Part shown: positions 11,035 through 22,695 of the stretch, piece after piece
Layout of the letters: every line of letters begins with the position of its first letter
Position numbering within the stretch: position 1 is the stretch's first letter
Assembly: GCF_032362555.1 (NCBI RefSeq)
Contig: NC_083505.1
Coordinates: forward strand, 7,803,501-7,867,500
Origin: Amyelois transitella
Lineage: Eukaryota > Arthropoda > Insecta > Lepidoptera > Pyralidae
Direction: 5' to 3'
Length of the DNA: 64,000 bases
Program-made: the position numbers and the translations under genes
The notes under the pieces: model-generated
What the model saw: only the letters and a program-made list of their open reading frames with translations
Told to the model about the DNA's origin: nothing
Database searches by the model: none

Positions 11035-12388
11035 TTTATTTATTTTTTCAAAGAAAGAATTCAGCAAGATCTTCTTCAAACGACTTTAAAAAATAATTAC
11101 ATACGTATTTACAAATATTAATCCAACTTTTCAATGTTTGAGATTTTCAACAAAAGCACTATTTTCTCCCTGCAAGTGATTGACAAATTTGACAGTCGGA
11201 CGAAATGCCGTTGTCATCCCGACAGAGTTGCCAGATAAAAAATTTTCAATAAATAATCGTACTGTCTGGAAAGGGGTTACCGCCCGAAGTGTCCGCCAAT
11301 AGACGAGGTGGTTTTTTATATGATTATAAGTTAAAATATATGAAAACTAAGTTTTATACTGTCACAAATTTGAAACATAATTTACTCACCTTTACTACCT
11401 CTTACCTGCTAAAGCCCACCCAGGTTGTATAGGCTGGGTTTGCTTATACATATTTGTATAGGAGACATGTATAGAAGAATTTCCAGCATTTATAATATAA
11501 CGAAGGTCTGGGCGTCGTGGGCTCTTAGTCTATCTGAATATATTTCACATATCATAATAACGGTGTAAATGTTTTACTCAGATAGATAAAAAAAAAACTC
11601 GTAGATAAAATTATTTATTTCACATGAGGCTTAAAATGCGTGATGCCTAGAAATGCACAGGACGCTTACCACGACGTCTTATAGCAGGACCTTAATTGAA
11701 CTGCGTTGCTTTTTCGTACCATGACATCAATTATAAGCAAGCCTGCGGCACATGCTGGCTGTTAACAAACTGGATGTATAACCATGATCGATTCAATACG
11801 GGTTAGGTTTATGCAAAGGTTGCGAAGTTCAAATGGAATGGAAGTCTTCGTGTAAAAACCTGAGTAAACCAATACAGGGTGAAATGGTTTTGAAAGCCTA
11901 TTGCCTCTATTTCTTTGGTTTCGTACCCATTATAATATAATTATAAAAAAATATAACATACATACATACATACATACCGTCACGTCTATATCCCTTGCGG
12001 GGTAGACAGAGCCAACAGTCCTGAAAAGACTGAATGGCCACGTTCAGCTATTTGGCTCAACGATAGAATTGAGATTCAACTAGTGACAGGTTGCTAGCCC
12101 ATCGCCTAAAAAGGAATCCCAAGTTTGTAAGCCTATCCCTTAGTCGCCTAAACTAAAAAAATATAAGTCGATCATAAAAACGTCAGTGTCATTTATTTTA
12201 ATCTCCAGTGCAACTCCAGTGAGAAAAATTTAGAATTAGGTACTGAGAAAAGAGAACCTAAATTTATTATGACAGTTATAATGATATTTCGCAAAAACAA
12301 TTGAAAATAATAAACTGTGTATACAAACAAATACACTTAGAAGACACAGTTTCATAGTTCTAGTGTTTAGTGTTCTAAAGCCCACAAA
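11035..12388. other. Divergent intergenic region between Rpn7 and the exonuclease gene
   Basis: About 1.35 kb separates the two divergent start codons, so both promoters should lie here. I see no clear TATA box. A SINE-like insertion occupies 11957-12153. The rest is AT-rich unique-looking sequence without a coding region. Confidence 0.5.
11957..12153 (-). mobile_element. 5'-truncated SINE-like retroposon upstream of the exonuclease gene
   Basis: Same family as 8326-8580. It is flanked by a perfect 13-bp duplication, TAAAAAAATATAA, at 11944-11956 and 12154-12166. The low-coordinate end carries a (CATA)n tail. The high-coordinate (5') end stops at the block AGTCGCCT, so about the first 80 bases of the element are missing, as expected for 5' truncation during target-primed reverse transcription. 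Confidence 0.85.
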
Positions 12389-14914
12389 ATGGATATAAAT
12401 CAGCTCGTCAGCAAAAACCAGTCCATTAAAATAGTGCCATCTCTGGAAGAATCACTGCGTAGCATCGGTTTAAACGTTGACTTGGATGTTAGTTTAATAC
12501 ATTGGCTTGAACAGTTAAAAATAACTTGGAAAACATGGAAAAAAAGCACAGCTATAGAGAGCCGGGTTGAAAATTTTTTCCAATCTGTTCCTGACCCATA
12601 TAGAGTTGCTCTTTTGTTTGTTATCAAATGTGAAGATTTGAAGGATTGTAAGCCAAAATCATTGCCTTATTTTATTATAGAAACACTTCAGAAATGGGCT
12701 ATGAGCACTGGAGCATTACCAGAAGATGTATTAAAATTGCCAGCTTTCCGCATTGCTATACAACAAAGAAACCAGCAGTTCTTGAACCTAATGGTTAAAG
12801 CATATTATATTGTTACTATCAAGGATTTAATCTTGCCAATTGTAAAAGAAATGATTAGCAATGATAACTGCAAACAGGCATCACAAATAGTAATCGCAAT
12901 GGAGCTCTATGAAGATATTCCAGTAGAAGAATTGTTATTCCCATTGATTCTACAGGATAAGGCTAATATGATTGATGAATATTTATGTGAGTGTCCAAGT
13001 CAGGTTGAACCTTTATTGTTATATTTAGATAACTTGTTAAATAGACAAATAAGTATTCGTGAACATGTGCAAAAATATATTGAAGACCACAAAATAAGCC
13101 ATGTGAAGTATGAAAAAATACACTATAAACCCCTTGGTAAGCTAGTTGCGCGTTTATGCAATAAATTCAATTATCCAATTGAAAGATGTAAAAATCTTAG
13201 TAGGAATCGTATTACTGGTGGCTTGAGATATCTGATCCACCAACGTTATGATGGCCATAATGTGAATACATTGGTATGGGACGATTTAGTGAAGGATTCA
13301 CTGAGACAAAATGCAGGATCAGGACAAGAATTCATTGATATGTTAGTGGACTATGACAGGAATGAAGCATTGAAGTGGGCAACTTATTTAAATCTCTCAG
13401 AAAATGATTTGCCTTTGGCCCTACGGGATATGTCATTGGCTGAAGCTAATGATACAGAAAATTGGGATGTAGAGTCTCGTGACAGTAAAGAGTATTATAA
13501 AATGTCATTAACTTCTGATCAGATTATAATGATAGACACAGGAGAAAAGTTTTATGACCTTATGATTTCAAGATTAAAAGGCTGCAATATAGTGAGTATT
13601 GACTGTGAATGGAAACCATCTTTTGGTGCAACCCAATTCCAAGTTGCGTTGATCCAAGTTGCTACTGTAGACAGTGTTTACTTAATTGACACATTATTAC
13701 TAAATAAACAGCAGTATTCTAGTTTTTGGCATACATTTAATAAATCCCTTTTAGATAATGGGGAAATAATAAAACTTGGATTTGGTTTGGAACAGGATTT
13801 AAAAGAAATGAAGACTTCTATTATTGGATTAGGAAATATTAAACTAAAAGGTGAAGGATTGCTAGATTTATGTGTGTTGTGGAAATGCCTCATAAGTCAC
13901 GGGCTAATTTTACCATACAGTGATAAAGGTGGGAACAGTCTTAGTTGCTTAGTGCATGCATGCTTTGGTTTACCTCTTGAAAAAGCTGAACAGTGCTCTA
14001 ATTGGGAAATAAGGCCTCTAAGAGCTACGCAGATCCAATATGCTGCTGTGGATGCTTTTGTTTTGATGAAGATTTATCAATTTCTTCAGAAATTATGTTT
14101 CCAACAAAAAATTAATTTTGACGAAATTTGTAATGATGTGATGTTGGAAAGTAAGAAAAAGGCAAGTAAGAAAATTAAAACAGCTGAAAAACTTCAATCC
14201 ACTGTAGCAAATCCTCAATCTAAATCCCCCAATGAGTTAAAAATAATGGTGGAAAGTAAATTATCAAGCTTAATTCCATATTTGAGATATTGCGGTATAG
14301 ATACGACAATGATACTGCCAAGTATGTTATGGTGTGACACCATCAACTTAGCAATATCTGAAGAACGTTTCATATTACTTTCAAAGTTGAAATGTACCCC
14401 AACTGTAAACTTCCCACAAAGTTCAATATTAGATGTAGGTATAGGTAGTATTAAAGAACAATTGCAAAGTTTTTTAAAACATTTGAATATAAATATAAAA
14501 CAAGATAATCTATTGAATTTTTGTTTAAAATGTAACAACAGTGACTTGAAAAAAATGGATGCCAGAGGTATATATGACTTTTGTGATGACCAAAGTGCAG
14601 CAAATATTCAGTTTAGTTCAAAATATGTTCCTGATGATGATGAATGTGATGACAATTATGTCAATTTTTTAAGTGAAGATGAAGACGATGATTTGGTCAA
14701 CATGCAACCTTTACCTAATAATTTAACTCAAGGCCGAACCTTCAAAACAAGTAAAGGGGTGCCAATAGAAATCAATGATCTTTACAGGTTGTCACTAACA
14801 CAGAATGCTGTATATCTTTGCGAATATTGTGGTAAATTATATTGGGATGGGGATGAATTCATACAACCTGTTAGAGAATTAGTTTTAAAATTAACTAATC
14901 TTAGCATCTGGTAA
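12389..14914 (+). CDS. Nbr: Nibbler / Mut-7 (EXD3) family DEDDy 3'-5' exonuclease
   Basis: A single uninterrupted 841-codon frame with start context ACAAAATGG. The N-terminal third is an alpha-helical region of the Nibbler/Mut-7 kind. The exonuclease domain spans about residues 380-570, with catalytic D405 and E407 (VSIDCEW), D470 (GLEQDLKEM) and the tyrosine-type motif Y551AAVD555, so the DEDDy set is complete. The C terminus is a Mut7-C domain (about 620-841): an LIPYLRYCGID segment, then a zinc ribbon with C712xxC715 and C811xxC814 (CEYCGKLYWDGDEF), separated by an acidic stretch DDDECDD and EDEDDD. In flies Nibbler trims the 3' ends of some miRNAs and piRNAs bound to Argonaute proteins. 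The PIN-like half of Mut7-C looks partly degenerate: E622 stands where an aspartate is usual and the TRD motif is replaced. The gene is intronless here. Confidence 0.93.
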   Translation: MDINQLVSKNQSIKIVPSLEESLRSIGLNVDLDVSLIHWLEQLKITWKTWKKSTAIESRVENFFQSVPDPYRVALLFVIKCEDLKDCKPKSLPYFIIETLQKWAMSTGALPEDVLKLPAFRIAIQQRNQQFLNLMVKAYYIVTIKDLILPIVKEMISNDNCKQASQIVIAMELYEDIPVEELLFPLILQDKANMIDEYLCECPSQVEPLLLYLDNLLNRQISIREHVQKYIEDHKISHVKYEKIHYKPLGKLVARLCNKFNYPIERCKNLSRNRITGGLRYLIHQRYDGHNVNTLVWDDLVKDSLRQNAGSGQEFIDMLVDYDRNEALKWATYLNLSENDLPLALRDMSLAEANDTENWDVESRDSKEYYKMSLTSDQIIMIDTGEKFYDLMISRLKGCNIVSIDCEWKPSFGATQFQVALIQVATVDSVYLIDTLLLNKQQYSSFWHTFNKSLLDNGEIIKLGFGLEQDLKEMKTSIIGLGNIKLKGEGLLDLCVLWKCLISHGLILPYSDKGGNSLSCLVHACFGLPLEKAEQCSNWEIRPLRATQIQYAAVDAFVLMKIYQFLQKLCFQQKINFDEICNDVMLESKKKASKKIKTAEKLQSTVANPQSKSPNELKIMVESKLSSLIPYLRYCGIDTTMILPSMLWCDTINLAISEERFILLSKLKCTPTVNFPQSSILDVGIGSIKEQLQSFLKHLNINIKQDNLLNFCLKCNNSDLKKMDARGIYDFCDDQSAANIQFSSKYVPDDDECDDNYVNFLSEDEDDDLVNMQPLPNNLTQGRTFKTSKGVPIEINDLYRLSLTQNAVYLCEYCGKLYWDGDEFIQPVRELVLKLTNLSIW

Positions 14915-15551
14915 GAGAAGTTTTAGGACAAAACATAAAATGCATATTACGAGTATTTGTAAAAAATTATGTATTCACGAAGTAGTAAAATTGCTACAGA
15001 TAAATATTTTCCTTTCTTAATATAACATAATTGAAATAGATTATTATAAATATAAGTTCTAAATTGTATATAATATTGTTGAAATGTGTTCAATACATAT
15101 ATTTTTGTAATGTTACCTATGTTATTCCATAGAAAATGACAAAAACCTGCCTCCCTTGTTCAAATAGGTTTAAAAGTAGACTTCTATATTTTTATAGTAG
15201 GTATAGCCAGTTACAAATACAAAAGCAATATTAGCTTTACAATCGTTATTTATGTAATATAATGACAAAAACATACACCTGTATGTATTTAAAACATCTA
15301 TCTTTTAGTGACATATAAAAATTCAATGTATCATCTGTATCAAGAGGAAATACTGGGGGTTGGTTCATAATGCATGTTCTTTTTCATTGAAGATAATCTT
15401 AGTTTATTGATTTTAAAGTAAAAACGTTTTTACTCCTATGATGAATGATGGTCTTCCTAGCAAGTAAACTATTCAAACTTTGTTTAGACCTAGGCACCTA
15501 GTATTTCCATCTTAATAGATTACAAAAATAATTGAAATTAGCTTAAGCATG
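14915..15551. other. Convergent 3' region between Nbr and RabGGTA
   Basis: About 640 bp of AT-rich sequence holds both 3' UTRs. No canonical AATAAA follows the Nbr stop closely; a TATAAA variant occurs near 15046. On the minus strand AATAAA at 15403-15408 lies about 144 nt past the RabGGTA stop and is the best candidate for its polyadenylation signal. Confidence 0.45.
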
Positions 15552-18500
15552 TTAGTATAAAATTGTATAATTATGCATATCCATGAACTTTTTAACTTCC
15601 TCTTCATCTAAGAGGTTATTGCCCCGTAAATTTAATTCAACTAAATCCAATTTTGGAAAGTCTTTCAGTGTAGTTAATTGATTGTTCTCTAAATTGAGTT
15701 TCTGTAACAAAGAAAAATAACTTGTTTATAACATGTTTACACAAATATTTAATATCCATTCTTAATCTTTGTGCATTCCAAATCAATATGCCTTGACCTA
15801 TATGCTTTGGGATTCAAGAGGATTATTGGTCCAATATGATTTTGTATTGCTTTGTACAATGGGCTACAGAGAAAAGTTTACCAACTAGATACTGATATGC
15901 CGATGATACAAAGTAGATGCATTTAACTTCAAAAAAATGCGTAACTATGTATGGAAACAATCACTAATATAATAAGTACATATATTTTATTGCCACCCAA
16001 TTTTAAAAGATTTTTATAAATTTAGCATTTGTTTCTTCCTTCCTATATAAACTTGTATTGGACCTATATAAGATTTATTCTATCGAATTTCAAATAAAAT
16101 TAGCTATGTTTACACATTAGTGTAGTTGTAACTTACCTTACAATGTTGTAGCATAATTAAGGATTGCATTTTGTTACTCGTCAAACTCTGGTTAGACAAG
16201 TCGACTTTTTCGCAAAAGCTGTAATACTGCAAATGTGGCAAGTATGCTATTTTCTCATTAAACCTTATGACAAGACTGTCTTTTTCATTTTGATAATCAT
16301 CAGCCAACTGTTCCTCTATACTCCATTTAGTAATTAAATCGCTATAATACCCTGCACGCATTGAGTCTATAGTTTTTAGTGCTTGTAATTTTTCGATCAC
16401 CTCTTTATGATGCCGCTTTGCGTCTAAACAGTGGAGGAGAAATGTTGTCGTCAGCATTGTCCCTGTAATTGAAGATAGAGAGTAAACAATAATGAAAATA
16501 AGCCAATAACTAGAATGCATACTATTGTCAAAAACTTAGAAACCTACTAGCTTATTGAAACTAAGTGGAAAATGCCATCAAAAACATCCTGTAAAAACCC
16601 AAGTCTCGCAGCTGTCTTTCTACCGTAAAAAGTTGTGAGATCCATGTAATACCAAGTCTGTTAATCTATTTAGTATCTACTTAAAGAACCTTCTGTCTTA
16701 AGTTATTACATAAGTTATTAACATGCCAATTTAAAAAATACGTTTAAATAAATAGATCGACTTGGACATCGAATAAAAACACAATGAATATTATCTACAA
16801 TTATATTAGATTCTTCATTCTAACGCGCCTCACGCGATTGAAACTCGTCTCCAAAACAAGCTATAAATGTATTATCTTTTCCAAGCGACTCATTTAAACT
16901 TCTCAATAAACCGAGAAGTCGATACGGGATTTAGAGCGGCCGTGCCCCCACATATATATAGTAAGCACATAAAACGAGATAATAACTGGCTTCATTAGTA
17001 TTTTTTCATTCTGGAGATTTTATTTTGTCATAGATGATAGGTAGGTACCTACATTTACTATCTGGTTCCAATTCTAATAATTGACGACAAGAATCCAATT
17101 GCTTTTGCAGTTCTTCAATAACAGGTTTGGAATATTTTAGCTGAAAATCAATCTCATTTTTTCCAATGTAAGAATTTTTGTGTTTGTGACAATGTACAAT
17201 CAACTTTTCATCATTATCCTTTATGAATTCAACCTGAAACAGAATTACACTTCAAATATGCTTTTCGAGTAAACCGCCAAAAAACAAAACAAAGAGAAAA
17301 AGCCTTATTCAGCAGAGTAGAAAGCCATTTAAAATAAATGTATAGACGACATAAGCCATATAGACCCCACAAGGGATTAGACGTGACCATATGTATGTAT
17401 GTATGTACGACATAAGCGGCAAGTAGTAAACGGGATAACCGCATTAAAAATAGCGGCACGCCTGCCTTGATAGTTCCGCTGGTCTACCCTTTCATTGTGT
17501 GGGTATATCCACCTAGACTAAAGTAACCACTAAGGGTGCAACCGGTGTATTCTCGAGGATACACTGCCACTAACATATTACAATGCTGGTCAGGTAACTT
17601 GAGCTATGAGCATCGCTCAGTGCACGTTTACAGTTACGAGGTGAAAATAGTGGTGAGGTTTGTAAGGCGTACGGCAGTCGACTATATAACCTGTGAAAAC
17701 CGCCTTCATTAAACCTATTTGTAAAGAAGAAGGGAGTTTTAAGTAAGTACTTTAGTAAAAATGTTTACCGATTCGTTGTTTTTATCACTAACTGACCTTA
17801 ACTTCCAAATTATCCGCTACAACAACATCATGTTTATACATCCACAACAAATCATATTTTTTCCCTGAACATGATATCCATTTGCCAAGTGCAGGAAGAT
17901 TATTTATTATGATAAATGTCTTCTGATCAACAAACTCCACTGATACATGTTTGTTGAAGGCAACAGTGGTTTTCGTAGGTGATATTACACATACGACTGG
18001 TGCGACGATTGTTTTTACTGCTCCTGAAATGCAAAGAAAATACAATGAAAAAATACGTCTATCAGTCTAGGGTGTGCTTATGATCATAATTCTGGATTAA
18101 TTTAGTCAGGTTTTTAGTCCTGTGTGACCTCCGTAACTTTATCAAAGAAACCCAAACCATATTTTGTCACTTACAGTGATTATGAGTATCAACGTTAATA
18201 GTTATTCCACATGCTCATAGACCTCACAATAACTTCAATCAATATATACATATGATAAAACATCTTTCCTGGAGGTATAGACAGACTTGCATCTTTTTAC
18301 TTACCAGGATCTCTGCAAACTTCTTTTTGCTTCTACATTCATCAATCTTTTTGTGCCAGCTCATTGAACTTACACTTATTTCTGTATTACTAGTTAACTT
18401 ACCTAAAAGCCATCTCTGGTAAAACCATGCACTGGTGTCGTCGGGATCAGTAAACGCTGCACTTTCGACCATCTTTAGTTCATGCTTATGATGCTCATCT

Positions 18501-20443
18501 TCTATTGGTCTACCTCCTGAAAATAATTATTCCTTTGAAACCACTTGTGGTTGTAATATTACTTACTTTCTTAGTAACAATTACAAGGTGAAATAAATAA
18601 TTGCCTCTTAATAGATCTCTTTCGACTCATTTAATCAAAATAAAATTCATTCCATCACTCCACTCAATATTAACAAATTTCCAACTGCCTTAGCCCTAAT
18701 ATTGTATTAATCCTGATACAATATTTGCCTAACCTGACTCAGTCCCACGTTCAACATAACAAGTATAAGATAAACCCTCTGTGATTTATTATCAAAGGAG
18801 TATAAATTGAATTTTACCTTCTAAATCAGGATAAAGTGCAACTAACATTTTGCTCCTGTAATGCCATGCAGAATAATTCGAAAAGTTATCAAACAATTTT
18901 TCAGTTGTAAAATCGAATTCTTCATTCAATGGTGGTTTACATTGTCCAACTACAAATCTTCTATAATCCCATGTGTGAACTGAAACATGATAAAATTGAA
19001 TTGGTATATGAAATGTGTCGATAGTAGACAAGGTCATAGACATCAGATGGCTTGTTATTACTGTGTGAAAAGTTTCCCTGTAGTATAAAGGAATTAACTG
19101 AAACGAAGTAACTGACAATATGTAAGCTAGTATAGCAATTCACTCACAATTTCGCTCATCCAACTTCAAATATGTGTTGCATAATGCCAGCTCCTTCTTC
19201 CAATCAGGATCAGGACGGGTCAATAGGACCCACTCCCGTTGGTGCCAGGCACAGTAGGATTTGGGGTTTATCTTGAGACAATGCTCTGTTAGGTACAACT
19301 CGTCATCATAAAGCTTTGACATATCTTCTTCAGGTTCTACAGTTTTGCTATAAAGCAATAACAAACATTATCAATATACATTCTCATAGTCATACCAACA
19401 TAAAAAATAAAACTACCATTTATAGTAAATTATGTTTGTTGTAAAAGTCCCATACAAAGCATTAGGGCATTGTTTTGGTTTGCATTTCGCTTTAATTTGG
19501 CAATTGAGATTTTAAATAACTAAATCATATAATAGTTGTAACTTAAAAGTAGGACAGACCTAATACAGACAGAGTTTAATATGTGGTAAAATATAATTTT
19601 ATTTTTTCCCCTCCCTCATCTTGCAATCAGTCTGAATATAAGCAAATTGCTTTTCCGATGTCTTAGAGTATCAGCGATTATTAGTTGAAATGCAAGGCAA
19701 TAAGGATAAAATCTTAGTCTTGTTTTGTAGTTAGAAGCGTGAAGCAGAATATCTTCTTTCACTGGGCCTATTTTTAGATGCTTCTGGATCTCACATGTAT
19801 CCATAAACTATGGTGTAAATCATGATAAAATTACATTATATTAATATACCAAACCTGAAACCAATCAGAATTTCCCTCCTTATGTTCCATAAGGTATAAA
19901 TGTCAGGGTTTGATGTCAAGACTTTTCCCGTAATTTCCAATAACTCCTTATCTAGTTCGCCACTCTTTCTCTGGGAAGAGAAGTAGAACAAGAAATAAAA
20001 TATATAATTGTGAAATAATTATTTGAACACCATGACAATGACCAACCCTCTAAAAAATTAATTAGTTATCTCCGTATTGATAAACTTACGCGAGTCCATT
20101 TTCAATACCATTGGTACAATGTTTAACATCTTTAAAGGTTTAGCACCTAAGATATTTGAACCATACAATTTCTCTTTTCTGGGATGCAATAAGTTGTATA
20201 AAAATAGATGACTTTACATACCTTAATCTGTATTTTATGCATTGCATGTTTGAAAAGTTTTAGCTTTTCTTGCCTTTCTTTTTCTTTCCTTGCTTTCTCC
20301 TCTTCAGTTGTTCTAACCTTAACCCGACCGTGCTGTAATAATTAAATAACATTTATTAATTAATAATGCAATTATCTCAATTTCCCATAAGGTTGTGTAC
20401 ATGAAAGAGAATAACATAATTAAAGGAGATATGTGCATACCAT
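15552..20443 (-). CDS. RABGGTA: Rab geranylgeranyltransferase (GGTase-II) alpha subunit, complete, ten coding exons
   Basis: Coding exons (minus) are 20443-20441 (ATG only), 20332-20222, 19970-19855, 19347-19148, 18979-18818, 18516-18403, 18023-17797, 17233-17053, 16462-16137 and 15701-15552. They total 1590 nt, 529 residues (human 567). The N terminus [13 protein letters not shown] matches the family. Five PPTA helices follow, marked by [36 protein letters not shown] and AWFYQRWLL. Exon 7 encodes a beta-rich segment at the place of the mammalian Ig-like domain. A further helical segment ([11 protein letters not shown], then [11 protein letters not shown]) leads to C-terminal leucine-rich repeats ([31 protein letters not shown]). 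The alpha subunit pairs with RabGGTB and, with REP, adds geranylgeranyl groups to Rab C termini. The donor of exon 3 (GTTTGG) is weak. The one-codon first exon is inferred from ATG|GTATGC and from family homology. Confidence 0.92.
17357..17406 (+). mobile_element. 50-bp tail-only SINE insertion in a RabGGTA intron
   Basis: The segment holds only the terminal block of the SINE (CCCCACAAGGGATTAGACGT) plus a (TATG)n tail. It is flanked by a perfect 11-bp duplication, ACGACATAAGC, at 17346-17356 and 17407-17417. Confidence 0.75.
17458..17760. other. Non-coding intron block with mobile-element character, unclassified
   Basis: This part of the RabGGTA intron between exons 7 and 8 is less AT-rich than its surroundings. 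It has an inverted GTGTAT/ATACAC pair around 17546-17568 and a CTATATAA box near 17681. It could be a solo LTR or another repeat, but no paired copy is in the window. Confidence 0.25.
18258..18357 (-). mobile_element. 3' fragment of a LINE-like element in a RabGGTA intron
   Basis: On the minus strand it aligns with the C-terminal coding part and end of the LINE-like sequence at 53310-53609: GAATGT...GAAGC, TTTGCAGAGATC, then the CTCCAGGAAAGA block matching CTCCGGGAAAGA. It sits shortly downstream of the exon 6 donor (18402) and keeps the frame open past that donor. Confidence 0.6.
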
Positions 20444-20673
20444 CTTATATACCTTAAGTATACCACTTAATGTATACAAATAGTAAGATATAAATTTCCC
20501 TTCAAATCTTTTTGTTGTTTATCACTAAGATTTAAGAAATGAACAGCTACAATATCACAAGATTCCACGAACAAGGTGTTTATTCAAAATGAATAAACAA
20601 ATGATAATGTTTTCACATTTTATAGACATTATAACTAGTGTTGTCGCTTCGCTCTTTAGTCTACCTAACCTAC

Positions 20674-20681
20674 TATCGATA
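20674..20681. promoter_or_regulatory. DRE-like motif TATCGATA upstream of RabGGTA
   Basis: The octamer sits in the 12-bp palindrome ACTATCGATAGT (20672-20683), about 230 bp upstream of the RabGGTA start codon. TATCGATA is the DREF-binding element of housekeeping promoters in Drosophila; use in this species is inferred. Confidence 0.4.
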
Positions 20682-20793
20682 GTTTGAGGAACAACAATTA
20701 TTATTCACAATCAAATCACTAAATTGAGCTAGCCCCAAAGTTGGAATCTTGTGATGGGAACTACATATAATGATAATAATTTTTATTTTTAAA

Positions 20794-20885
20794 CTAGTGA
20801 CCCACCCCGCCTTCGCACGGGCGCAATTCTGATATTATAATTATGTTACTGTACTATAAGATAATTATACACCTTCCTCTCGTTT
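20794..20885 (-). mobile_element. 3' end of a Helitron-like element
   Basis: The plus-strand text is A followed by CTAGTGACCCACCCCGCC and TTCGCACGGGCGCAATTCTG. Its reverse complement is a GC hairpin end followed by CTAG before T, a common lepidopteran Helitron-type 3' terminus. Only the end survives. A relative is at 57426-57570. Confidence 0.5.
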
Positions 20886-21599
20886 CGGTCGGTTTGTGGT
20901 GATATTTCTACACCACACTTCAACAGCTTATCACCAGACGCAATTAACCAATAAAAGCGAATCGCGCAAGCAACCTCCGACACAACATCGTCGGAGCCGC
21001 GGTTCCTCAGGCATAACACTTAGTCTGGCGGAAAAATATCCATTTGTAGCCGTCAAGCTCGAATCATCGCTCCTGCTAAAATAATGACCCCGACATGATT
21101 AGAAGTCACCTCTTCATCATCAACCCCAATCCTTACCATCATTATGCGGACGGACGGAATACGATTACAACTCAATCTTCAACATGTTTGTTTCTGTAAG
21201 TAACTTCTTAGTTTCTTGCCCATGGTACACTTTTTCTTTGTCTTTTGTATTTTAAATAAAAACTGTTTTATGTTATATAAGAATTCTTTGCCAAATACTT
21301 TAAGAGGTGTACTACTTTACTACTACTTTATTTGACTTAACAGTACTACATTATTGTCAAAGAGGACGCTATTTCTTGTAATTTATATTTGGTAACAACT
21401 TGTACCATGTACATAATTAAATGATTTGTCACCATGAAATATTTTAATTCTAACATCAATAAAACTTTAAATATTTCTGATTGTCAAATAATTTCACTAT
21501 TACTCAATACGATGTAACTAATAGGTGTTGTTATGTAAAACGAAGAACTAGCCTCCTTTTCTATTTCTGATCAAACATTAGAGTATTTTCGAGATGAAC

Positions 21600-21607
21600 T
21601 ATCGATA
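21600..21607. promoter_or_regulatory. Second DRE-like motif TATCGATA between RabGGTA and BTB-ZF
   Basis: The octamer is embedded in AACTATCGATAGCT and followed within 10 bp by the related ACTATCGTTAGT. It lies 1.17 kb from the BTB-ZF start, which is far for a core promoter element. Confidence 0.25.
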
Positions 21608-21850
21608 GCTAAACTATCGTTAGTTTTCTCAACACTAACAATGACATAGGTTTGACTTGCCAGTTGCACAGTCTACTTTGACAATGACATTTCTATTTTA
21701 GGTTGACTTTATTTATTTAACGTAAAATCATGCATGGATAAAATTTTGTGTAAATAGTTAAGTAAAGAGGCGCGTGGTCACAGGTCAACCTATCAAACAC
21801 TCTATTTGTCATTATCTGTATCCATCCAGCTGAACATTTCAGTTCTAGAC

Positions 21851-21922
21851 AGACAAAGCCAACTATAAAACACAATGGAGTTTCATAGTTAGCTCTGTCT
21901 ACCCCATAAAGGATAACGGCGA
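21851..21922. repeat. Two oppositely oriented SINE-tail fragments forming an inverted repeat
   Basis: The segment 21851-21870 pairs with 21881-21900 (17 of 20 positions). Both arms contain the SINE tail word AGACAGAG/CTCTGTCT, and the right copy continues into CTACCCCATAAAGGATA. Confidence 0.45.
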
Positions 21923-22695
21923 AATATCCCCTGAGCAGCCGGTTGACAGGTCGGTTGTATACAAAAATGTGTCGGTTAGAGTGTCAAATTACACCGCGTT
22001 TATCCGGATACTTTTAAATTAACTTATGTTTAAAAGAGTTGCTGGCATTAAAAATTATATCTATGACTTTGTTATTTAATAGACTAGGACTAGACTAGAA
22101 TAGAAAAAAATCCGCAACAACCGAATGTGGTAGTAAATACTTATTTGGAGTTCAATACCCGGGTGTCGAGTTTCACCCCATTTCAATATACAAAAAAACA
22201 ATGAAAGAACGAAACATTTGTTACGAGTATTTATATTTAAAAAAAGAACAATAAACAACGCGTTTAACATTTTTTTCTCGGTAACACTTTATCAATCCAC
22301 TTTAAAACACGACATCGACATATACTTATGTTCAATAATAACGATGAGTGATAATGACTATTAGATATCATTTATGAATTAGCTACATATTTCTGTGAGT
22401 ACTCTAGAAATCAAAGATAAAGACTCGGTTGTTTTAAAATAATTATTTACATAGGAAGAATAACTACTGACAAGGAAGTCATAAGTCGATTTCGACTTTG
22501 TCGTCATTTGATCACTCCATTACATAGTAATACCTAGTATTCGTCACGAATCGTCGAGAAATACAGGCTGTGTCTTTGGCCTGCGTTGGCCATTCTCTAC
22601 CTATCAAAATAGAACACCTCTCACAATCAAGCTGACATTGACAGTGCCTTTTTCTCTATATCTACTGATTGATTTGATTGATTGTGTTGTGTGAG

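Noticed and set aside
19616..19804. 62-codon minus-strand frame between RabGGTA exons 3 and 4
   Set aside because: It has no counterpart in the protein family and joining exon 3 to exon 4 across it keeps frame and homology.
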